Assembly (NCBI GenBank): GCA_910587075.1
Contig: CAJUKE010000025.1
Coordinates: 1 to 43,567 of the forward strand
Source of the DNA: an uncultured Muribaculaceae bacterium
Lineage (GTDB): Bacteria > Bacteroidota > Bacteroidia > Bacteroidales > Muribaculaceae
DNA length: 43,567 bases
Direction: 5' to 3'
Positions 6,883 to 17,401 of the stretch are shown here, piece after piece. The position numbers and the translations under genes are program-made. Position 1 is the first letter of the stretch. Each line of letters begins with the position of its first letter. Below the pieces are notes generated by a model, which did not search any database, had not been told where the DNA came from, and worked only from the letters and a program-made list of their open reading frames with translations.

Positions 6883-7713
6883 ATGAATAAAAGCATAATC
6901 GGGGCCGCCCTGATGTGCGCCGTGCTGGCCACTTCATGCTCCACCCCAAAAAACATAACCTACTTCCCCGGCCTGACCTCCGGCACCATTGTCGACGCCG
7001 ACAAAAACAACTACATAACGGTAAGGCCCGAGGACAAGCTCTCGATCGTGGTCAGCACGCAGGACCCCGCGCTCTCGTCGCTGTTCAACCTCGTCACAAC
7101 GCAGAACAACCTCAACAACCTGACGCAAGGGGGCATGATTGGAGCCACCTCCGGCAACGGCAACGGGCAGGTTTCCTACTATTCGGTCGACCCCGCCGGC
7201 GACATCAACTTCCCCGTGGTCGGCAAAATCAACATCGCCGGGCTCACCCGCTACCAGGTGGCCGAGAAAATCACCGCCGAGCTCACATCGAGAGACCTCG
7301 TGAAGGACCCGATCGTGACGGTTGAATTCGCCAACACCCACATCGCCGTGCTCGGCGAGGTGAAGTCGCCCGGAATGTACACATTCAACGAGGACCACCT
7401 CACCATAATCGACGCCATCGCCAACGCGGGCGACCTCACAATCAACGGCGTGCGCGAAAACATCCTCGTAATGAGGGACCTTGGCAACGGCCGACAGGAA
7501 GCCTACCGCGTCAACCTCCTGAACATGGACGAGCTCACGTCGTCGCCCGTATACTACCTCCAGCAGGACGACGTGATCTACGTCGAACCAAACGACAAGG
7601 TAAAGCGCGAGACCACCCCCAACGGAAACTCGCCCTTCACCCCCTCGTTCTGGCTCTCAATCGGCTCGGTGGCCATCACCGTCGCGACCCTCATAATAAC
7701 ACTGACAAGGTAA
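6883..7713 (+). CDS. wza: Wza-like polysaccharide export outer-membrane lipoprotein
   Basis: The 276-residue protein has a lipoprotein signal peptide ending LATSC, with lipidated C19. A Poly_export domain (about 50-150, KLSIVVSTQD and GDINFPVVGKI) is followed by an SLBB domain (about 155-240, VAVLGEVKSPG-like core HIAVLGEVKSPGMYTFNED) and a C-terminal hydrophobic helix (about 253-274). Wza homologues form the outer-membrane channel through which capsule leaves the cell, working with the Wzc encoded 13 bp downstream. The GC-rich composition matches the recombinase, upxY and wzc, the conserved head of the locus. Confidence 0.93.
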   Translation: MNKSIIGAALMCAVLATSCSTPKNITYFPGLTSGTIVDADKNNYITVRPEDKLSIVVSTQDPALSSLFNLVTTQNNLNNLTQGGMIGATSGNGNGQVSYYSVDPAGDINFPVVGKINIAGLTRYQVAEKITAELTSRDLVKDPIVTVEFANTHIAVLGEVKSPGMYTFNEDHLTIIDAIANAGDLTINGVRENILVMRDLGNGRQEAYRVNLLNMDELTSSPVYYLQQDDVIYVEPNDKVKRETTPNGNSPFTPSFWLSIGSVAITVATLIITLTR

Positions 7714-7726
7714 CAACCTAACAATC

Positions 7727-10114
7727 ATGGCTGAAGAAAAAGCTAAGAAAACGGCCAAGGCTAACGCCGCCAACGTACCCCTCACGGACATCGCCTACAG
7801 AACGCTGCACCATTGGCCCTGGGTGCTCCTGTCGCTGCTCGTATGCATGGGAGCCGCGACCCTCTACCTGCTGTGCACGCCCAACGTCTACACCGCCTCC
7901 GGCTCGATCCTCGTCAAAGTCGACGGACAGAGCGGAATGTCGCCCATGAACGTCGGCGGCGAGGAATTCGCCAACATGGGCCTCTTCCAGAACAACACCA
8001 ACATACAGAACGAGATGATGACCATCTCGTCGTCCGACATCATGTCGGAGGTCGTGGAGCGCCTCAAACTGGACTACAGCTACTTCTACCCCGGCACATT
8101 CCACCGCAAAGTGGCCTACGGCAGCAACCTCCCCGCCGAGACCGAACTGCTCGGCGCCCCCATCTCGTCAGCCGTCAAATTCGACCTCGACCTGCTCCCC
8201 GACAGCGCCGTGCGCGTCACCAACCTCACCGTCGGCAATGACAAATTGGCCGACACCGAATACACCGCCCGGCTCAACGACACCATCGCCGCCGGCATCG
8301 TAGGAATCATCGTCAAACCCTCGCCCACTTACGACCCCTCGAAAGAGGTGACGCTCGAAGTCGAGAAAGTGCCCCTCGCCTGGGCCACCGGCACATACGC
8401 CTCGCGCCTGGTGGTCGCCCTCAACAAAAAGGAGGGCTCCGTGATCGACCTCATGATCACCGACAACTCAACCCAGAGGGCCACCGACATACTCAACACC
8501 CTAATCGGAGTGTACAACGAAAACTGGATCACCGACAAGAACCAGATCGCCGTATCCACCTCCAACTTCATCAACGAACGCCTCCGGGTGATCGAGAGCG
8601 AGCTCGGCAACGTCGATTCCGACATATCATCCTACAAGAGCGCCAACCTCATCCCCGACGTAAACGCCGCGGCCTCGATGTATATGAGCCAGAGCCAGGA
8701 AACCCAGCAGCAGCTCCTCGAACTGAACAACCAGCTGCAGATGGCCCGCTACGTTCGCTCATACATCGCCAACGGCGCGCCCGACGCCCTCCTACCCACC
8801 AACTCGATGATGAACAACGCCAACGTCGGGCCCCAGATCAGCGCCTACAACACCAAAGCGCTCCAACGCAACAACCTCGTAGCCAAATCGTCCGAATCCA
8901 ACCCCCTCGTAGTCCAGCTCGACGAGCAGCTCACCGCCGAACGCCAGGCCATAACGCGCTCAATCGACAACGAGATCACCAACCTGACCACCCAGATCAA
9001 CGCCCTCAAAGGCAACGAGGCACGGCTCACATCGCGCATAGCCTCCAACCCCACCCAGGCCAAAAACCTCCTCTCCGTCGAGCGCCAGCAAAAAGTCAAG
9101 GAATCGCTCTACCTATTCCTCCTGCAGAAACGCGAAGCCAACGAACTCTCGCAGGCCTTCACAGCCTACAACACACGCATCGTGCAGAAACCCGCCGCCT
9201 GGGGCCCCACAGCCCCCAACCGCAAGAAAATCCTGCTCGCCAGCTTCCTCCTCGGCCTCGCCATACCTTTCGGCATCGTATTCCTCAAAGAAAACAACAA
9301 CACCAAAGTGCGCGGCCGCAAAGACCTCGAAAACATCACCCCGCCCCTGCTGGGCGAAATCCCCCAGCACGCCGAACCAGCGGCCAAAGGCGCCAAACAC
9401 CTCGACCTCCGGCGCGAGATAATAGTGAAACCCAAGAGCCGCGACATCATCAACGAAGCCTTCCGCGTGCTCCGCACCAACACCGAATTCTCACGCGTCA
9501 ACAAAGAAGGGTGCAACGTCATCGCCATCACATCCTTCAACCCCGGCAGCGGCAAATCGTTCATCACAATGAACCTCGCCTCCGCCATCGCCATCAAAGG
9601 CAAACGCGTGCTCGTCATCGACGGCGACATGCGCCACGGCTCCTCGTCAAGCTACGTCGGCAAAGCCGAAAAAGGCCTCTCCGACTACCTCTGCGGCGTA
9701 TCCGACGACATCGACTCACGCCTGGCAACCCTCGACGGCATCCCCACCCTCCAGGTGCTCCCCATCGGCGCCGTGCCCCCCAACCCCACCGAGCTCCTCG
9801 AATCGCCCCGCTTCGGCGAACTCATAGCCCGCTCGCGCCCCCACTACGACTACATCCTCATCGACTGCCCCCCGATCGAAGTCGTCGCCGACGCCCAGAT
9901 CATCGACCAGTATGCCGACCGCACAGTCTTCGTAGTCCGCGCCGGCCTGCTCGAACGCTCCATGCTCCCCGAGCTCGACCGCCTCTACGAAGAAAAGAAA
10001 TACCGCCACATGGCCGTCATCCTCAACGGCACCCGCAACGACCAGGGCCGCTACGGCTACTCCCACGCCTACAAATACGGCTACGGCTACAACTACGACC
10101 CCAAATCCAAATAA
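7727..10114 (+). CDS. wzc: Wzc-like chain-length regulator fused to a BY-kinase
   Basis: The 795-residue inner-membrane protein has a Wzz domain with a first membrane helix (about 28-50), a long coiled-coil periplasmic part (about 270-470), a second helix (about 500-520) and a cytoplasmic bacterial tyrosine kinase. Kinase motifs are Walker A NPGSGKSF (about 604-611), Walker A' VLVIDGDMRHG (about 628-638) and Walker B YILIDCPP (about 708-715). The C-terminus carries a cluster of seven tyrosines (GRYGYSHAYKYGYGYNYD), the expected autophosphorylation tail. It controls polymer length and couples polymerisation to export through Wza. Very GC-rich with near-uniform C-ending codons. Confidence 0.95.
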   Translation: MAEEKAKKTAKANAANVPLTDIAYRTLHHWPWVLLSLLVCMGAATLYLLCTPNVYTASGSILVKVDGQSGMSPMNVGGEEFANMGLFQNNTNIQNEMMTISSSDIMSEVVERLKLDYSYFYPGTFHRKVAYGSNLPAETELLGAPISSAVKFDLDLLPDSAVRVTNLTVGNDKLADTEYTARLNDTIAAGIVGIIVKPSPTYDPSKEVTLEVEKVPLAWATGTYASRLVVALNKKEGSVIDLMITDNSTQRATDILNTLIGVYNENWITDKNQIAVSTSNFINERLRVIESELGNVDSDISSYKSANLIPDVNAAASMYMSQSQETQQQLLELNNQLQMARYVRSYIANGAPDALLPTNSMMNNANVGPQISAYNTKALQRNNLVAKSSESNPLVVQLDEQLTAERQAITRSIDNEITNLTTQINALKGNEARLTSRIASNPTQAKNLLSVERQQKVKESLYLFLLQKREANELSQAFTAYNTRIVQKPAAWGPTAPNRKKILLASFLLGLAIPFGIVFLKENNNTKVRGRKDLENITPPLLGEIPQHAEPAAKGAKHLDLRREIIVKPKSRDIINEAFRVLRTNTEFSRVNKEGCNVIAITSFNPGSGKSFITMNLASAIAIKGKRVLVIDGDMRHGSSSSYVGKAEKGLSDYLCGVSDDIDSRLATLDGIPTLQVLPIGAVPPNPTELLESPRFGELIARSRPHYDYILIDCPPIEVVADAQIIDQYADRTVFVVRAGLLERSMLPELDRLYEEKKYRHMAVILNGTRNDQGRYGYSHAYKYGYGYNYDPKSK

Positions 10115-10135
10115 TCCCCCCTGGCTGAGTTAGCT

Positions 10136-11287
10136 ATGACCATCCTTTGGATTTACAACCAGCCGCTTGTTCCCGAAGCCGGAGGCACTGAAAGAATCAC
10201 CTCACTTGTCGCCAAAGGACTTTCAGCGCGTGGCCACAACTGCCTCGGCATCCTTGTGTTCAACGACAAGGACGGCTCGATGACATACGACGGCAAAACC
10301 GTCACCGACCTCTACGCCTTCCTCAAAGAGCGCAGGGTCGACATCGTCATCAACCAGATAGCATACGCAAAATGGCTCCTTGAAGCCTTCCTCTCCAACG
10401 GCGGCGACCGCTGGCGCGCCGAAGGGGGCCGGATAATCTCATGCCTCCACTTCGACCCCAAGTCCACCTCCTCGCTCTACTATCTGCGCAGCATCCGCCA
10501 CAAAACACCTCGCACTTACATCAGTATCATAAAAGCGGCGGCGCTCTACCCCTACCTCGCTAAAAAACAGGACCTGAACGCGGGAGAGATTTACAATTGG
10601 ATTTATGAGAATACCGACTGGTTCGTAACGTTATCGGAAAGACATTTCGCATACCTAAAACGAGTGATGAGCCGATCGGATTATTCCAAGCTCATAGCAA
10701 TAAACAATCCGCTAACATTCGATGATATATCAGACCCATCCATTCTCGACAACAAGAAAAAAGTCATTCTCGTTTGCTCCCGCATGGATGAATACCAGAA
10801 ACGCATATCTTTGATACTGGAAGCTTGGAAATGGCTCCAAGAAGATGCAAAAGACTGGCATCTGAAATTAATAGGGAGCGGTCCGGATCTTAACAAGTAC
10901 AAAACCCTCGCTAAAAAGCACAAGTTAGAACGAGTACACTTTGACGGACGACGGAATCCAGAGCCCTACTATCGCGAAGCCTCGATATTTCTGATGACAT
11001 CATGCGGTATCGAAGGCTGGGGTCTGACCCTCACCGAAAGTCTGCAACGCGGAGTGGTTCCTGTGGTTATGAACACATGTTCCGTCTACAGCGATATAAT
11101 CAATAACCGCCTCAACGGTTTTCTCACCCAGGGGAGTGATATGAATTCTTTCGTAAGTCATATCAGGCTACTGCTCAACGACCCGCATCTGCTTCGCACG
11201 ATGCAGCTCAACGCACTCCACTCCGCAAAACGCTTCACCCTCGACAAAACGATGGAAAAATGGGAGCAACTGCTCACAATATCGTAA
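10136..11287 (+). CDS. Glycosyltransferase, GT4-like (GT-B fold)
   Basis: The 383-residue cytoplasmic enzyme has a Rossmann start (MTILWIYNQPLVPEAGGTER) with the GG loop typical of GT4 and a C-terminal donor-binding domain with the E-x7-E motif E293-E301 (EGWGLTLTES). It would add one sugar to the lipid-linked repeat unit; donor and linkage cannot be read from sequence. The first 400 bp share the GC-rich style of wzc, and composition then shifts abruptly to AT-rich, suggesting a recombination junction within the gene (around 10550-10600). Its 3' end overlaps the next gene by 28 bp. Confidence 0.88.
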   Translation: MTILWIYNQPLVPEAGGTERITSLVAKGLSARGHNCLGILVFNDKDGSMTYDGKTVTDLYAFLKERRVDIVINQIAYAKWLLEAFLSNGGDRWRAEGGRIISCLHFDPKSTSSLYYLRSIRHKTPRTYISIIKAAALYPYLAKKQDLNAGEIYNWIYENTDWFVTLSERHFAYLKRVMSRSDYSKLIAINNPLTFDDISDPSILDNKKKVILVCSRMDEYQKRISLILEAWKWLQEDAKDWHLKLIGSGPDLNKYKTLAKKHKLERVHFDGRRNPEPYYREASIFLMTSCGIEGWGLTLTESLQRGVVPVVMNTCSVYSDIINNRLNGFLTQGSDMNSFVSHIRLLLNDPHLLRTMQLNALHSAKRFTLDKTMEKWEQLLTIS

Positions 11288-12285
11288 GATTAAGCCATAT
11301 TGACCGACTAAAGGGTTTAGCTATGATAATGGTTGTATTCGGCCATTTGATCACCTTTTGCGGCATAGGATATGACAACCCAATGATCGAAACCATCATA
11401 TTGATTAATATGCCCCTATTTCTATTTTTAAACGGAATAGTGGCAAGAAAATTAAGCATTACAAATTGGGGGGGGTATTTGAGAACGAAATTCAAACAAA
11501 TAATGATTCCGTTCTTTATATGGGGTGGTATTATCACGCTGTTTCGTCATGAAACCTATCTGAATTTTATAACACATTATTGGAAATTTGGATACTGGTA
11601 TCTATTGGTTCTTTTCGAATTCTACATTTTGTTGTGTATAATCAATATCCTATACTCAAAACTAAAGAACTTATTGTCGACGCATCTGGCAAATATCACG
11701 CTTATTATCATGATAGCTACCGGATATTTTGCGACAAGAGCTCTCGGCCAGTTTATTCCTCAGAACATTAGCGCCATTATTGACTATTACCAATTCCTGG
11801 ATTATTATCCATATTTCACCATAGGTTTTCTTATACGCCAATTTGATATAACAGAGTACCTCAAAAAATATCAGAATATCGCTATATCATCGTTAATCAT
11901 AGTAGCGTCAGTTGGCTATCTATTGTGGAATTACGGATATAGACCTGAATTTTCAGTGTTTTTAGTAAGGCTATCTATCGTATTGCTATTTTTAGTGCTA
12001 TTTATGTCCTTTGACAGTGAACAAGGACAAGGAAATATTCTAAGTAGGTGTATGAATAATCTTGGCTTCATTGGCCGTCATACCCTTGCAATTTATATGA
12101 TTCAATACTTCTTCTTTCCCTACATCAATCTAAGCGACTTATATAATTACCTATTGTTAACCTCGAACTCACTTGCATTAGTAGCAGTGACAATTGTCTG
12201 CGCCGTTGCGATATGCTACCTGTGCATAGCAATTGAAAAGATTTTTGATCAAAGCTGGTATTTAAGATTCTTAATCGGAAAATAA
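11260..12285 (+). CDS. Acyltransferase 3 family membrane protein (first of two in the locus)
   Basis: The 341-residue protein has about ten hydrophobic helices and the family start HIDRLKGLAMIMVVFGH, with the catalytic-type His in VFGH. Acyltransferase_3 proteins usually O-acetylate cell-surface sugars at the membrane. The start at 11260 overlaps the preceding gene; no later start keeps the DRLKGL motif. Strikingly AT-rich compared with wzc. It probably decorates the repeat unit with acetyl or succinyl groups. Confidence 0.88.
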   Translation: MGATAHNIVRLSHIDRLKGLAMIMVVFGHLITFCGIGYDNPMIETIILINMPLFLFLNGIVARKLSITNWGGYLRTKFKQIMIPFFIWGGIITLFRHETYLNFITHYWKFGYWYLLVLFEFYILLCIINILYSKLKNLLSTHLANITLIIMIATGYFATRALGQFIPQNISAIIDYYQFLDYYPYFTIGFLIRQFDITEYLKKYQNIAISSLIIVASVGYLLWNYGYRPEFSVFLVRLSIVLLFLVLFMSFDSEQGQGNILSRCMNNLGFIGRHTLAIYMIQYFFFPYINLSDLYNYLLLTSNSLALVAVTIVCAVAICYLCIAIEKIFDQSWYLRFLIGK

Positions 12286-12288
12286 ACT

Positions 12289-13482
12289 ATGCCCCAATTA
12301 GCACCCTACGAGCATTGTACCGGATGCGGAGCTTGCGCGTTCAAATGTCCTAAAAACTGCATCACGATGCCATGCGACTCAATCGGCAGCAAGATACCAG
12401 TCGTAGATCCGACAAAATGCATTGAATGCGGCAATTGCGAAAGAGCATGCCCGGCATTGAATCTACCTCAATCACACAGACCAACCCATGCATACGCTGC
12501 TTGGAATTTGAACTCAGAGGAAAGAAAAACAAGCGCGTCAGGAGGAATTGCCGCGGCAATTTACAAGTATGGCATAGAACAGGGATGGGCTGTGGTTGGC
12601 GCATCACAGAATGAAGATTGGTCAGTCACGCATAAATGCGTTGAGTGCTTGAGCGATATTGGTCAATTCAAAAATTCCAAATACGTTTTTAGCGAGCCAT
12701 ATAACGTTTACTCTAAAATCAAAGAAAAACTTCATAACGGACGTCGGGTGATAATGATTGGGCTACCATGTCAGATTGCTGCCATGAAAAAACTCTTTCC
12801 CAAGAACGAAAATCTATTACTCATCGATGTCGTATGCCACGGCATTATGCCTGCGACATATCTAACGCAGCACATCTCAACACTGGAAAAAGTTTTAGGC
12901 AAGAAAGCTTCTCGAATGTCATTCAGAGCGCCAGAGAAAGGAACCGCTAATTACTTTTTCACTCTTTACGATAACGACCAGATTATATATAGTAAACGTA
13001 TAGTTGATGGAGACATTTATAACATTGCCTTTCATCAAGGAATTGCTTATCGAGAAAATTGCTATCATTGTCAATATGCGCGCCCGGAAAGAGCATCAGA
13101 CATAACACTTGGAGACTATCATGGGCTGGGGATCAAAGACCATGCTGGCTACGATGCGACAGATGTATCAGTCGTACTCACGAACACATCCAAAGGGGAA
13201 CAATTTATTAATGAAGTCCATAAGTGTGGATTAATAACAATTGATAGCAGGCCTGTCGAAGAACCCATTGAAGGTGATGCCCAGTTAAGGAGACCTACCC
13301 CCAAACCAGATCTGCGAAAAGACTTTGAAAAGTTGATTTTCAAATATGATGGGAATTTTGTGTTAACAATTAAGATGGTTTTGCGCCGAAGAAACATTCG
13401 GACGCGACTTAGAGCAGTACGACAATTACCAAAGCGGATCGTTAAGAAAGCATTTAGAGTTCTTCTAAAACAAGCACGTTAA
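12289..13482 (+). CDS. FrhB-like 4Fe-4S protein (coenzyme F420 hydrogenase/dehydrogenase beta subunit family)
   Basis: The 397-residue protein has two N-terminal ferredoxin-type clusters, C10-x2-C13-x2-C16-x3-C20-P and C44-x2-C47-x2-C50-x3-C54-P, followed by the FrhB N- and C-terminal domains (SASGGIAAAIYKYGIEQG; RASDITLGDYHGLG). Despite the family name, members in capsule loci of gut Bacteroidales are regularly paired with a polysaccharide pyruvyltransferase, here two genes downstream. The exact role is unsettled; a redox step in pyruvyl or sugar modification is possible. It begins 3 bp after the acyltransferase stop. Confidence 0.88.
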   Translation: MPQLAPYEHCTGCGACAFKCPKNCITMPCDSIGSKIPVVDPTKCIECGNCERACPALNLPQSHRPTHAYAAWNLNSEERKTSASGGIAAAIYKYGIEQGWAVVGASQNEDWSVTHKCVECLSDIGQFKNSKYVFSEPYNVYSKIKEKLHNGRRVIMIGLPCQIAAMKKLFPKNENLLLIDVVCHGIMPATYLTQHISTLEKVLGKKASRMSFRAPEKGTANYFFTLYDNDQIIYSKRIVDGDIYNIAFHQGIAYRENCYHCQYARPERASDITLGDYHGLGIKDHAGYDATDVSVVLTNTSKGEQFINEVHKCGLITIDSRPVEEPIEGDAQLRRPTPKPDLRKDFEKLIFKYDGNFVLTIKMVLRRRNIRTRLRAVRQLPKRIVKKAFRVLLKQAR

Positions 13483-13542
13483 GTCGCAGCATCTCACTCT
13501 GAACACAGATCCAATTCCACACAGGCTTGCTTAGTTTGAATA

Positions 13543-15066
13543 ATGGAGGAAAGCAATAAGCGGATAGCGAAAAATACAGTTTATCTGTATATACGTCAGT
13601 TTTTTATAATGGCAATAAGTTTTGTCACAACACGCGTTGTGTTAGAAAAACTTGGCGCATCCGACTATGGCATTAATAATTTAGTTGGCGGTTTTGTTGC
13701 CAGTTTTGCCGTTCTTAACAGCATACTTAGCTCAGGAACTCGACGTTTTTTAGCTTTATACATTGGAAAGAACAATGATAAAGAATTAAAACTAACATTT
13801 TCAACAGCGTTTGCAATACATATTCTGATAGCGGTTATTGTCGGAATCGCATTAGAAACCGCTGGCATTTGGTTCCTAAATGCGAAATTAAACATTGAGC
13901 CAACAAGAATGGCAGCCGCACATTGGGTGTTTCAACTATCAGTAATTAATACAATAGTAAACATCATAATGACGCCTTATATGGCTGCTGTAACAGCGCA
14001 TGAGAAATTCTCAATATATGCGGCAATGAGCGTGTTTGACGTCGTTGGCAAACTACTGGTCATTTACATACTAATACTCCTGCCCGGAGATAAACTTATC
14101 ATTTACGCCATACTACAGCTCGCAATTAGTTTAACAGGAATCCTAATTTACCGAATATATTGTGGGTACCAATTCCCCGAATGTGGCAATTCTGTCAAAG
14201 TCAATAAAAAACTTTTGAAGGAGATGCTATGTTTCTCTGGCTGGGGAGTCTTTGGACATATTATAACTGTAGTTAATAGCCAAGGTATGTCTATCATACT
14301 GAATCTATTTTTCAGCACAGTTATGAATGCGGCCCGAGGACTTGCAAACACTGTAAATCTCATCATAGCGCAATTCATCACTGGATTTCAAACTGCCGCG
14401 CAACCTCAATTGGTGAAATTCTACGGGGCAGGCGAAATGGACAGGTTCTTTCGATTGATATTCAATGTAACTCAATATACCTTGTTCTTGTTAGCGATAG
14501 TTACAGTTCCATGTCTTTTGGAACTTGACTACATTGTAGGCTTGTGGCTCGGCGATGACATCCCACCATATACGTGTGACTTTGTCAAAATCACATTAAT
14601 CTGCGGTATTATCTATAGAAGTAATTCAATGATCGAGAGTGGCCTTAGCGCCATCGGACGAGTTAAGGAAAATAATATGTATTCCGTACCAGTATACCTA
14701 TTGTCACTCCCTTTGGTCTATCTTGTTCTAAAACTAGATATGGATCCAACCGCGGCATATTGGATTGGCAGCGTGCCTCCATTAATATCTTTTTTGATTA
14801 ACCTTTTCTTATTATCAAAATTCACAGCATTTCCCGCAAAAAAATATTTTCTGAATATTTTTTTAAAGAATCTCGGACTTGTTCTCATTTCAGCCGTTCT
14901 GCCATTCATCGTACAGATCCATATGGTTCCCGGTTTTCTGCGATTCATATCGGTCTCACTACTTTCATTGGCAAGCACATGCGTTACCATTTGGTTTTTA
15001 GGGCTTAACAATGATCTAAAATTAACCATTAGAAAAAAAATATCAGAACGCTTCATTCATAAATAA
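13543..15066 (+). CDS. wzx: Wzx-type polysaccharide flippase
   Basis: The 507-residue protein has about 12-14 hydrophobic helices and an opening typical of the MATE/polysaccharide transporter group (NTVYLYIRQFFIMAISFVTT). It carries the lipid-linked repeat unit across the inner membrane for the polymerase at 21709. It is the only flippase in the locus, so it should be essential to this capsule. Very AT-rich, like its neighbours. A 60-bp gap separates it from the FrhB gene, one of the few true gaps in the operon. Confidence 0.92.
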   Translation: MEESNKRIAKNTVYLYIRQFFIMAISFVTTRVVLEKLGASDYGINNLVGGFVASFAVLNSILSSGTRRFLALYIGKNNDKELKLTFSTAFAIHILIAVIVGIALETAGIWFLNAKLNIEPTRMAAAHWVFQLSVINTIVNIIMTPYMAAVTAHEKFSIYAAMSVFDVVGKLLVIYILILLPGDKLIIYAILQLAISLTGILIYRIYCGYQFPECGNSVKVNKKLLKEMLCFSGWGVFGHIITVVNSQGMSIILNLFFSTVMNAARGLANTVNLIIAQFITGFQTAAQPQLVKFYGAGEMDRFFRLIFNVTQYTLFLLAIVTVPCLLELDYIVGLWLGDDIPPYTCDFVKITLICGIIYRSNSMIESGLSAIGRVKENNMYSVPVYLLSLPLVYLVLKLDMDPTAAYWIGSVPPLISFLINLFLLSKFTAFPAKKYFLNIFLKNLGLVLISAVLPFIVQIHMVPGFLRFISVSLLSLASTCVTIWFLGLNNDLKLTIRKKISERFIHK

Positions 15067-15078
15067 AACACTGACACT

Positions 15079-16161
15079 ATGAACATTGGAATTATAACTT
15101 TTCAAAGAGCACATAATTATGGGACCGTACTGCAATGTTACGCACTTCAGGAAGTCACCAAACAACTTGGTCACAACGCAACGGTCATTGACTATAACCA
15201 ACCGTTTATAAAACAACTATACACCCCGTCCAAATTTGATCAAATTCGTAAAGAGATATTTCATCCTAGGGCCTTAATGGGGTTGTCAACGAAATTTAAG
15301 TCCCAAAAAATCCGCAGGCAAATATTCGATTCGTTCTGCAGCCAATACATCAATATGTCTGAGGAATGTGATTCTAATTCCATCCCTAATTTTGATGCAT
15401 ATATCGTCGGAAGCGATCAGATGTGGTCAATTGACTGCGTCGGACACATAATAGACCCTGTTTATTTTGGAAAATTCGCTCGCCCCGACAAATCAAAACT
15501 TATAGGATATGCTGTTAGCAGCAACCACTATTCGATCAATCGTCTTTCTTCTCAGTTAAGCGAATTACTGAATCGCTTCGATGCATTCTCTTTCCGAGAG
15601 AAAGCTATCTCTCAGGAAGTGAAAGCTATTACGTCTACTGATTATCCGATAACTATAGACCCTACTTTATGCGCGGATAGTCGTATTTGGGACAAACTAA
15701 TAAAAGACAAGTGGGCAAATCGCAAATACATAGCCGTATATCACATCTTGCTTCGTTTTTCCATCGTTGCCCATGAGCTCATATTAAAACAAGCTCACCG
15801 CATCGCAAACGAACACGGATGGGAAATAATAGATCTATCTTACGGCGATTATTCCGTAGATGATTTTGTATCAGTCATCAGGCATGCCCAATGCGTGATC
15901 ACTTCATCTTTCCATGCCACAGTGTTTTCTATAATTTTTTCAAAGCCTCTATTTGCCGTCAAACTGCACGACGGGAACGACACCAGGTACGTTAATCTTC
16001 TGCAAACACTTCATTTGGACAATTTACTGGTTGATCTCGATTTCACAAACAACTGGCCAATGGAACACGACTATAATACCGCAAGCGAAATTCTTCAAAC
16101 TATTAGGAACCAATCAGTAGCCTTTTTAAAGGCCAGCGTAGGAGACGAGAAGATAAACTAG
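15079..16161 (+). CDS. Polysaccharide pyruvyltransferase family protein
   Basis: The 360-residue protein shows the family pattern: an N-terminal HNYGTVLQCYALQEV motif, a central DAYIVGSDQMWS and a C-terminal SSFHATVFSIIFSKPLFAV. The family moves pyruvate from phosphoenolpyruvate onto a sugar as a ketal, giving the polymer negative charge. The pairing with the FrhB-like protein at 12289 is a recurring capsule module. It follows wzx by 12 bp. Confidence 0.9.
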   Translation: MNIGIITFQRAHNYGTVLQCYALQEVTKQLGHNATVIDYNQPFIKQLYTPSKFDQIRKEIFHPRALMGLSTKFKSQKIRRQIFDSFCSQYINMSEECDSNSIPNFDAYIVGSDQMWSIDCVGHIIDPVYFGKFARPDKSKLIGYAVSSNHYSINRLSSQLSELLNRFDAFSFREKAISQEVKAITSTDYPITIDPTLCADSRIWDKLIKDKWANRKYIAVYHILLRFSIVAHELILKQAHRIANEHGWEIIDLSYGDYSVDDFVSVIRHAQCVITSSFHATVFSIIFSKPLFAVKLHDGNDTRYVNLLQTLHLDNLLVDLDFTNNWPMEHDYNTASEILQTIRNQSVAFLKASVGDEKIN

Positions 16162-16165
16162 CATA

Positions 16166-17317
16166 ATGAAAATACTCTTCATTTCCACCTCAGAGACATC
16201 CGATGACCGCCGCGCCTGGTCCGGGACCGTATACCAAGCGTTCCAGGCCTTGACTCGGTCAGGCTTCGAGGTGGATTATCTGTGCGCCTTGCGCGATTAC
16301 CGCTCTTCTCTGACTGACAGGGTGACCTGCTCTTACTGGATACATATCCCAGCCAAACTTGGCAAACAGACGAGAATGGATGAGACATTCCACACCTTGC
16401 GAGTTTATAAGCGGACTCTCACGAATTTCGATTATTCGCCATACGATATTATTTTCGTCCCCACCCATATAGCAATTGTCAACGCCATCCCCAAGAGCGT
16501 CAAGGCCAAAATTGTTCACCTTGTAGACGCCACTGTTGACTCGCTATTCAACTATTACACTGAATTTTCCAACCTGATATTCCATAATTATTGGGAGGCG
16601 CGTATTCTTGGCAAGAGGGCTTTCCGTCGCTCCGACCTGATAATCGCCTCCAGTGATTGGTGCAAAGACAACGCTATTCGGCAATACGGCATCGACCCTG
16701 GCAGAATATCCGTTGTCGAATTCGGGGCCAACATTGACCTTAAGGACATACCTTCGGTTAACCGCCAATACGGCTCACTCAACGCCCTCAACATCTATTG
16801 GAGCGGCGTCAATTGGGAGCGCAAAGGGGGACAGATCGCGTATGATACCTGCCTTGAATTACGACGGCGGGGTATCGACGCGCAGTTCCATATGACAGGC
16901 ATGCGTGAGCTACCCGAAGAAATCACCGCGAAGCCATGGGTTCACAACCACGGATTCCTCAATAAAAACAACCCGGAAGAATACCGTCAACTCATTGACG
17001 TTATGAGCAGGCAACACATATTTCTCTTTCCCAGCAAGGCCGAATGCAGCAGCATAGCCGTATGTGAAGCCAATGCGTTCGCCCTCCCCTGCTTCGTATA
17101 CGCCACCGGTGGAACAGCCAACTACGTTCGGGACGGATTTAACGGATATACCCTGCCCTTATCCGCCACAGCTATAGATTTTGCCAATAAAATCGAAACA
17201 GCCCGTGGCGAGCTATCCCTTCTGTCCGCAAACGCCAGCCAACAATACAAAGAGAAACTCAATTGGCTCACATGGGGTGACAAAGTCAGAGCGGCGATTG
17301 AGGTGCTAAACGTTTAA
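16166..17317 (+). CDS. Glycosyltransferase, GT4-like
   Basis: The 383-residue GT-B enzyme has acceptor-side residues near the start (RRAWSGTVYQAFQAL) and a donor-binding domain with E-x7-E in KAECSSIAVCEANAF, then TGGTANYVRDGFNGY. Specificity cannot be read. It starts 4 bp after the pyruvyltransferase stop. Composition is richer in GC than the preceding block, marking another mosaic boundary near 16160. An 84-bp gap without a visible promoter or terminator follows. Confidence 0.88.
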   Translation: MKILFISTSETSDDRRAWSGTVYQAFQALTRSGFEVDYLCALRDYRSSLTDRVTCSYWIHIPAKLGKQTRMDETFHTLRVYKRTLTNFDYSPYDIIFVPTHIAIVNAIPKSVKAKIVHLVDATVDSLFNYYTEFSNLIFHNYWEARILGKRAFRRSDLIIASSDWCKDNAIRQYGIDPGRISVVEFGANIDLKDIPSVNRQYGSLNALNIYWSGVNWERKGGQIAYDTCLELRRRGIDAQFHMTGMRELPEEITAKPWVHNHGFLNKNNPEEYRQLIDVMSRQHIFLFPSKAECSSIAVCEANAFALPCFVYATGGTANYVRDGFNGYTLPLSATAIDFANKIETARGELSLLSANASQQYKEKLNWLTWGDKVRAAIEVLNV

Positions 17318-17401
17318 TTAGTCACCAGAACGGCATCACCAGGTTAACACGCATTCCGTAAATAACCCTCACGGTAAAACCTATCACGCAACAACTATAT
17401 T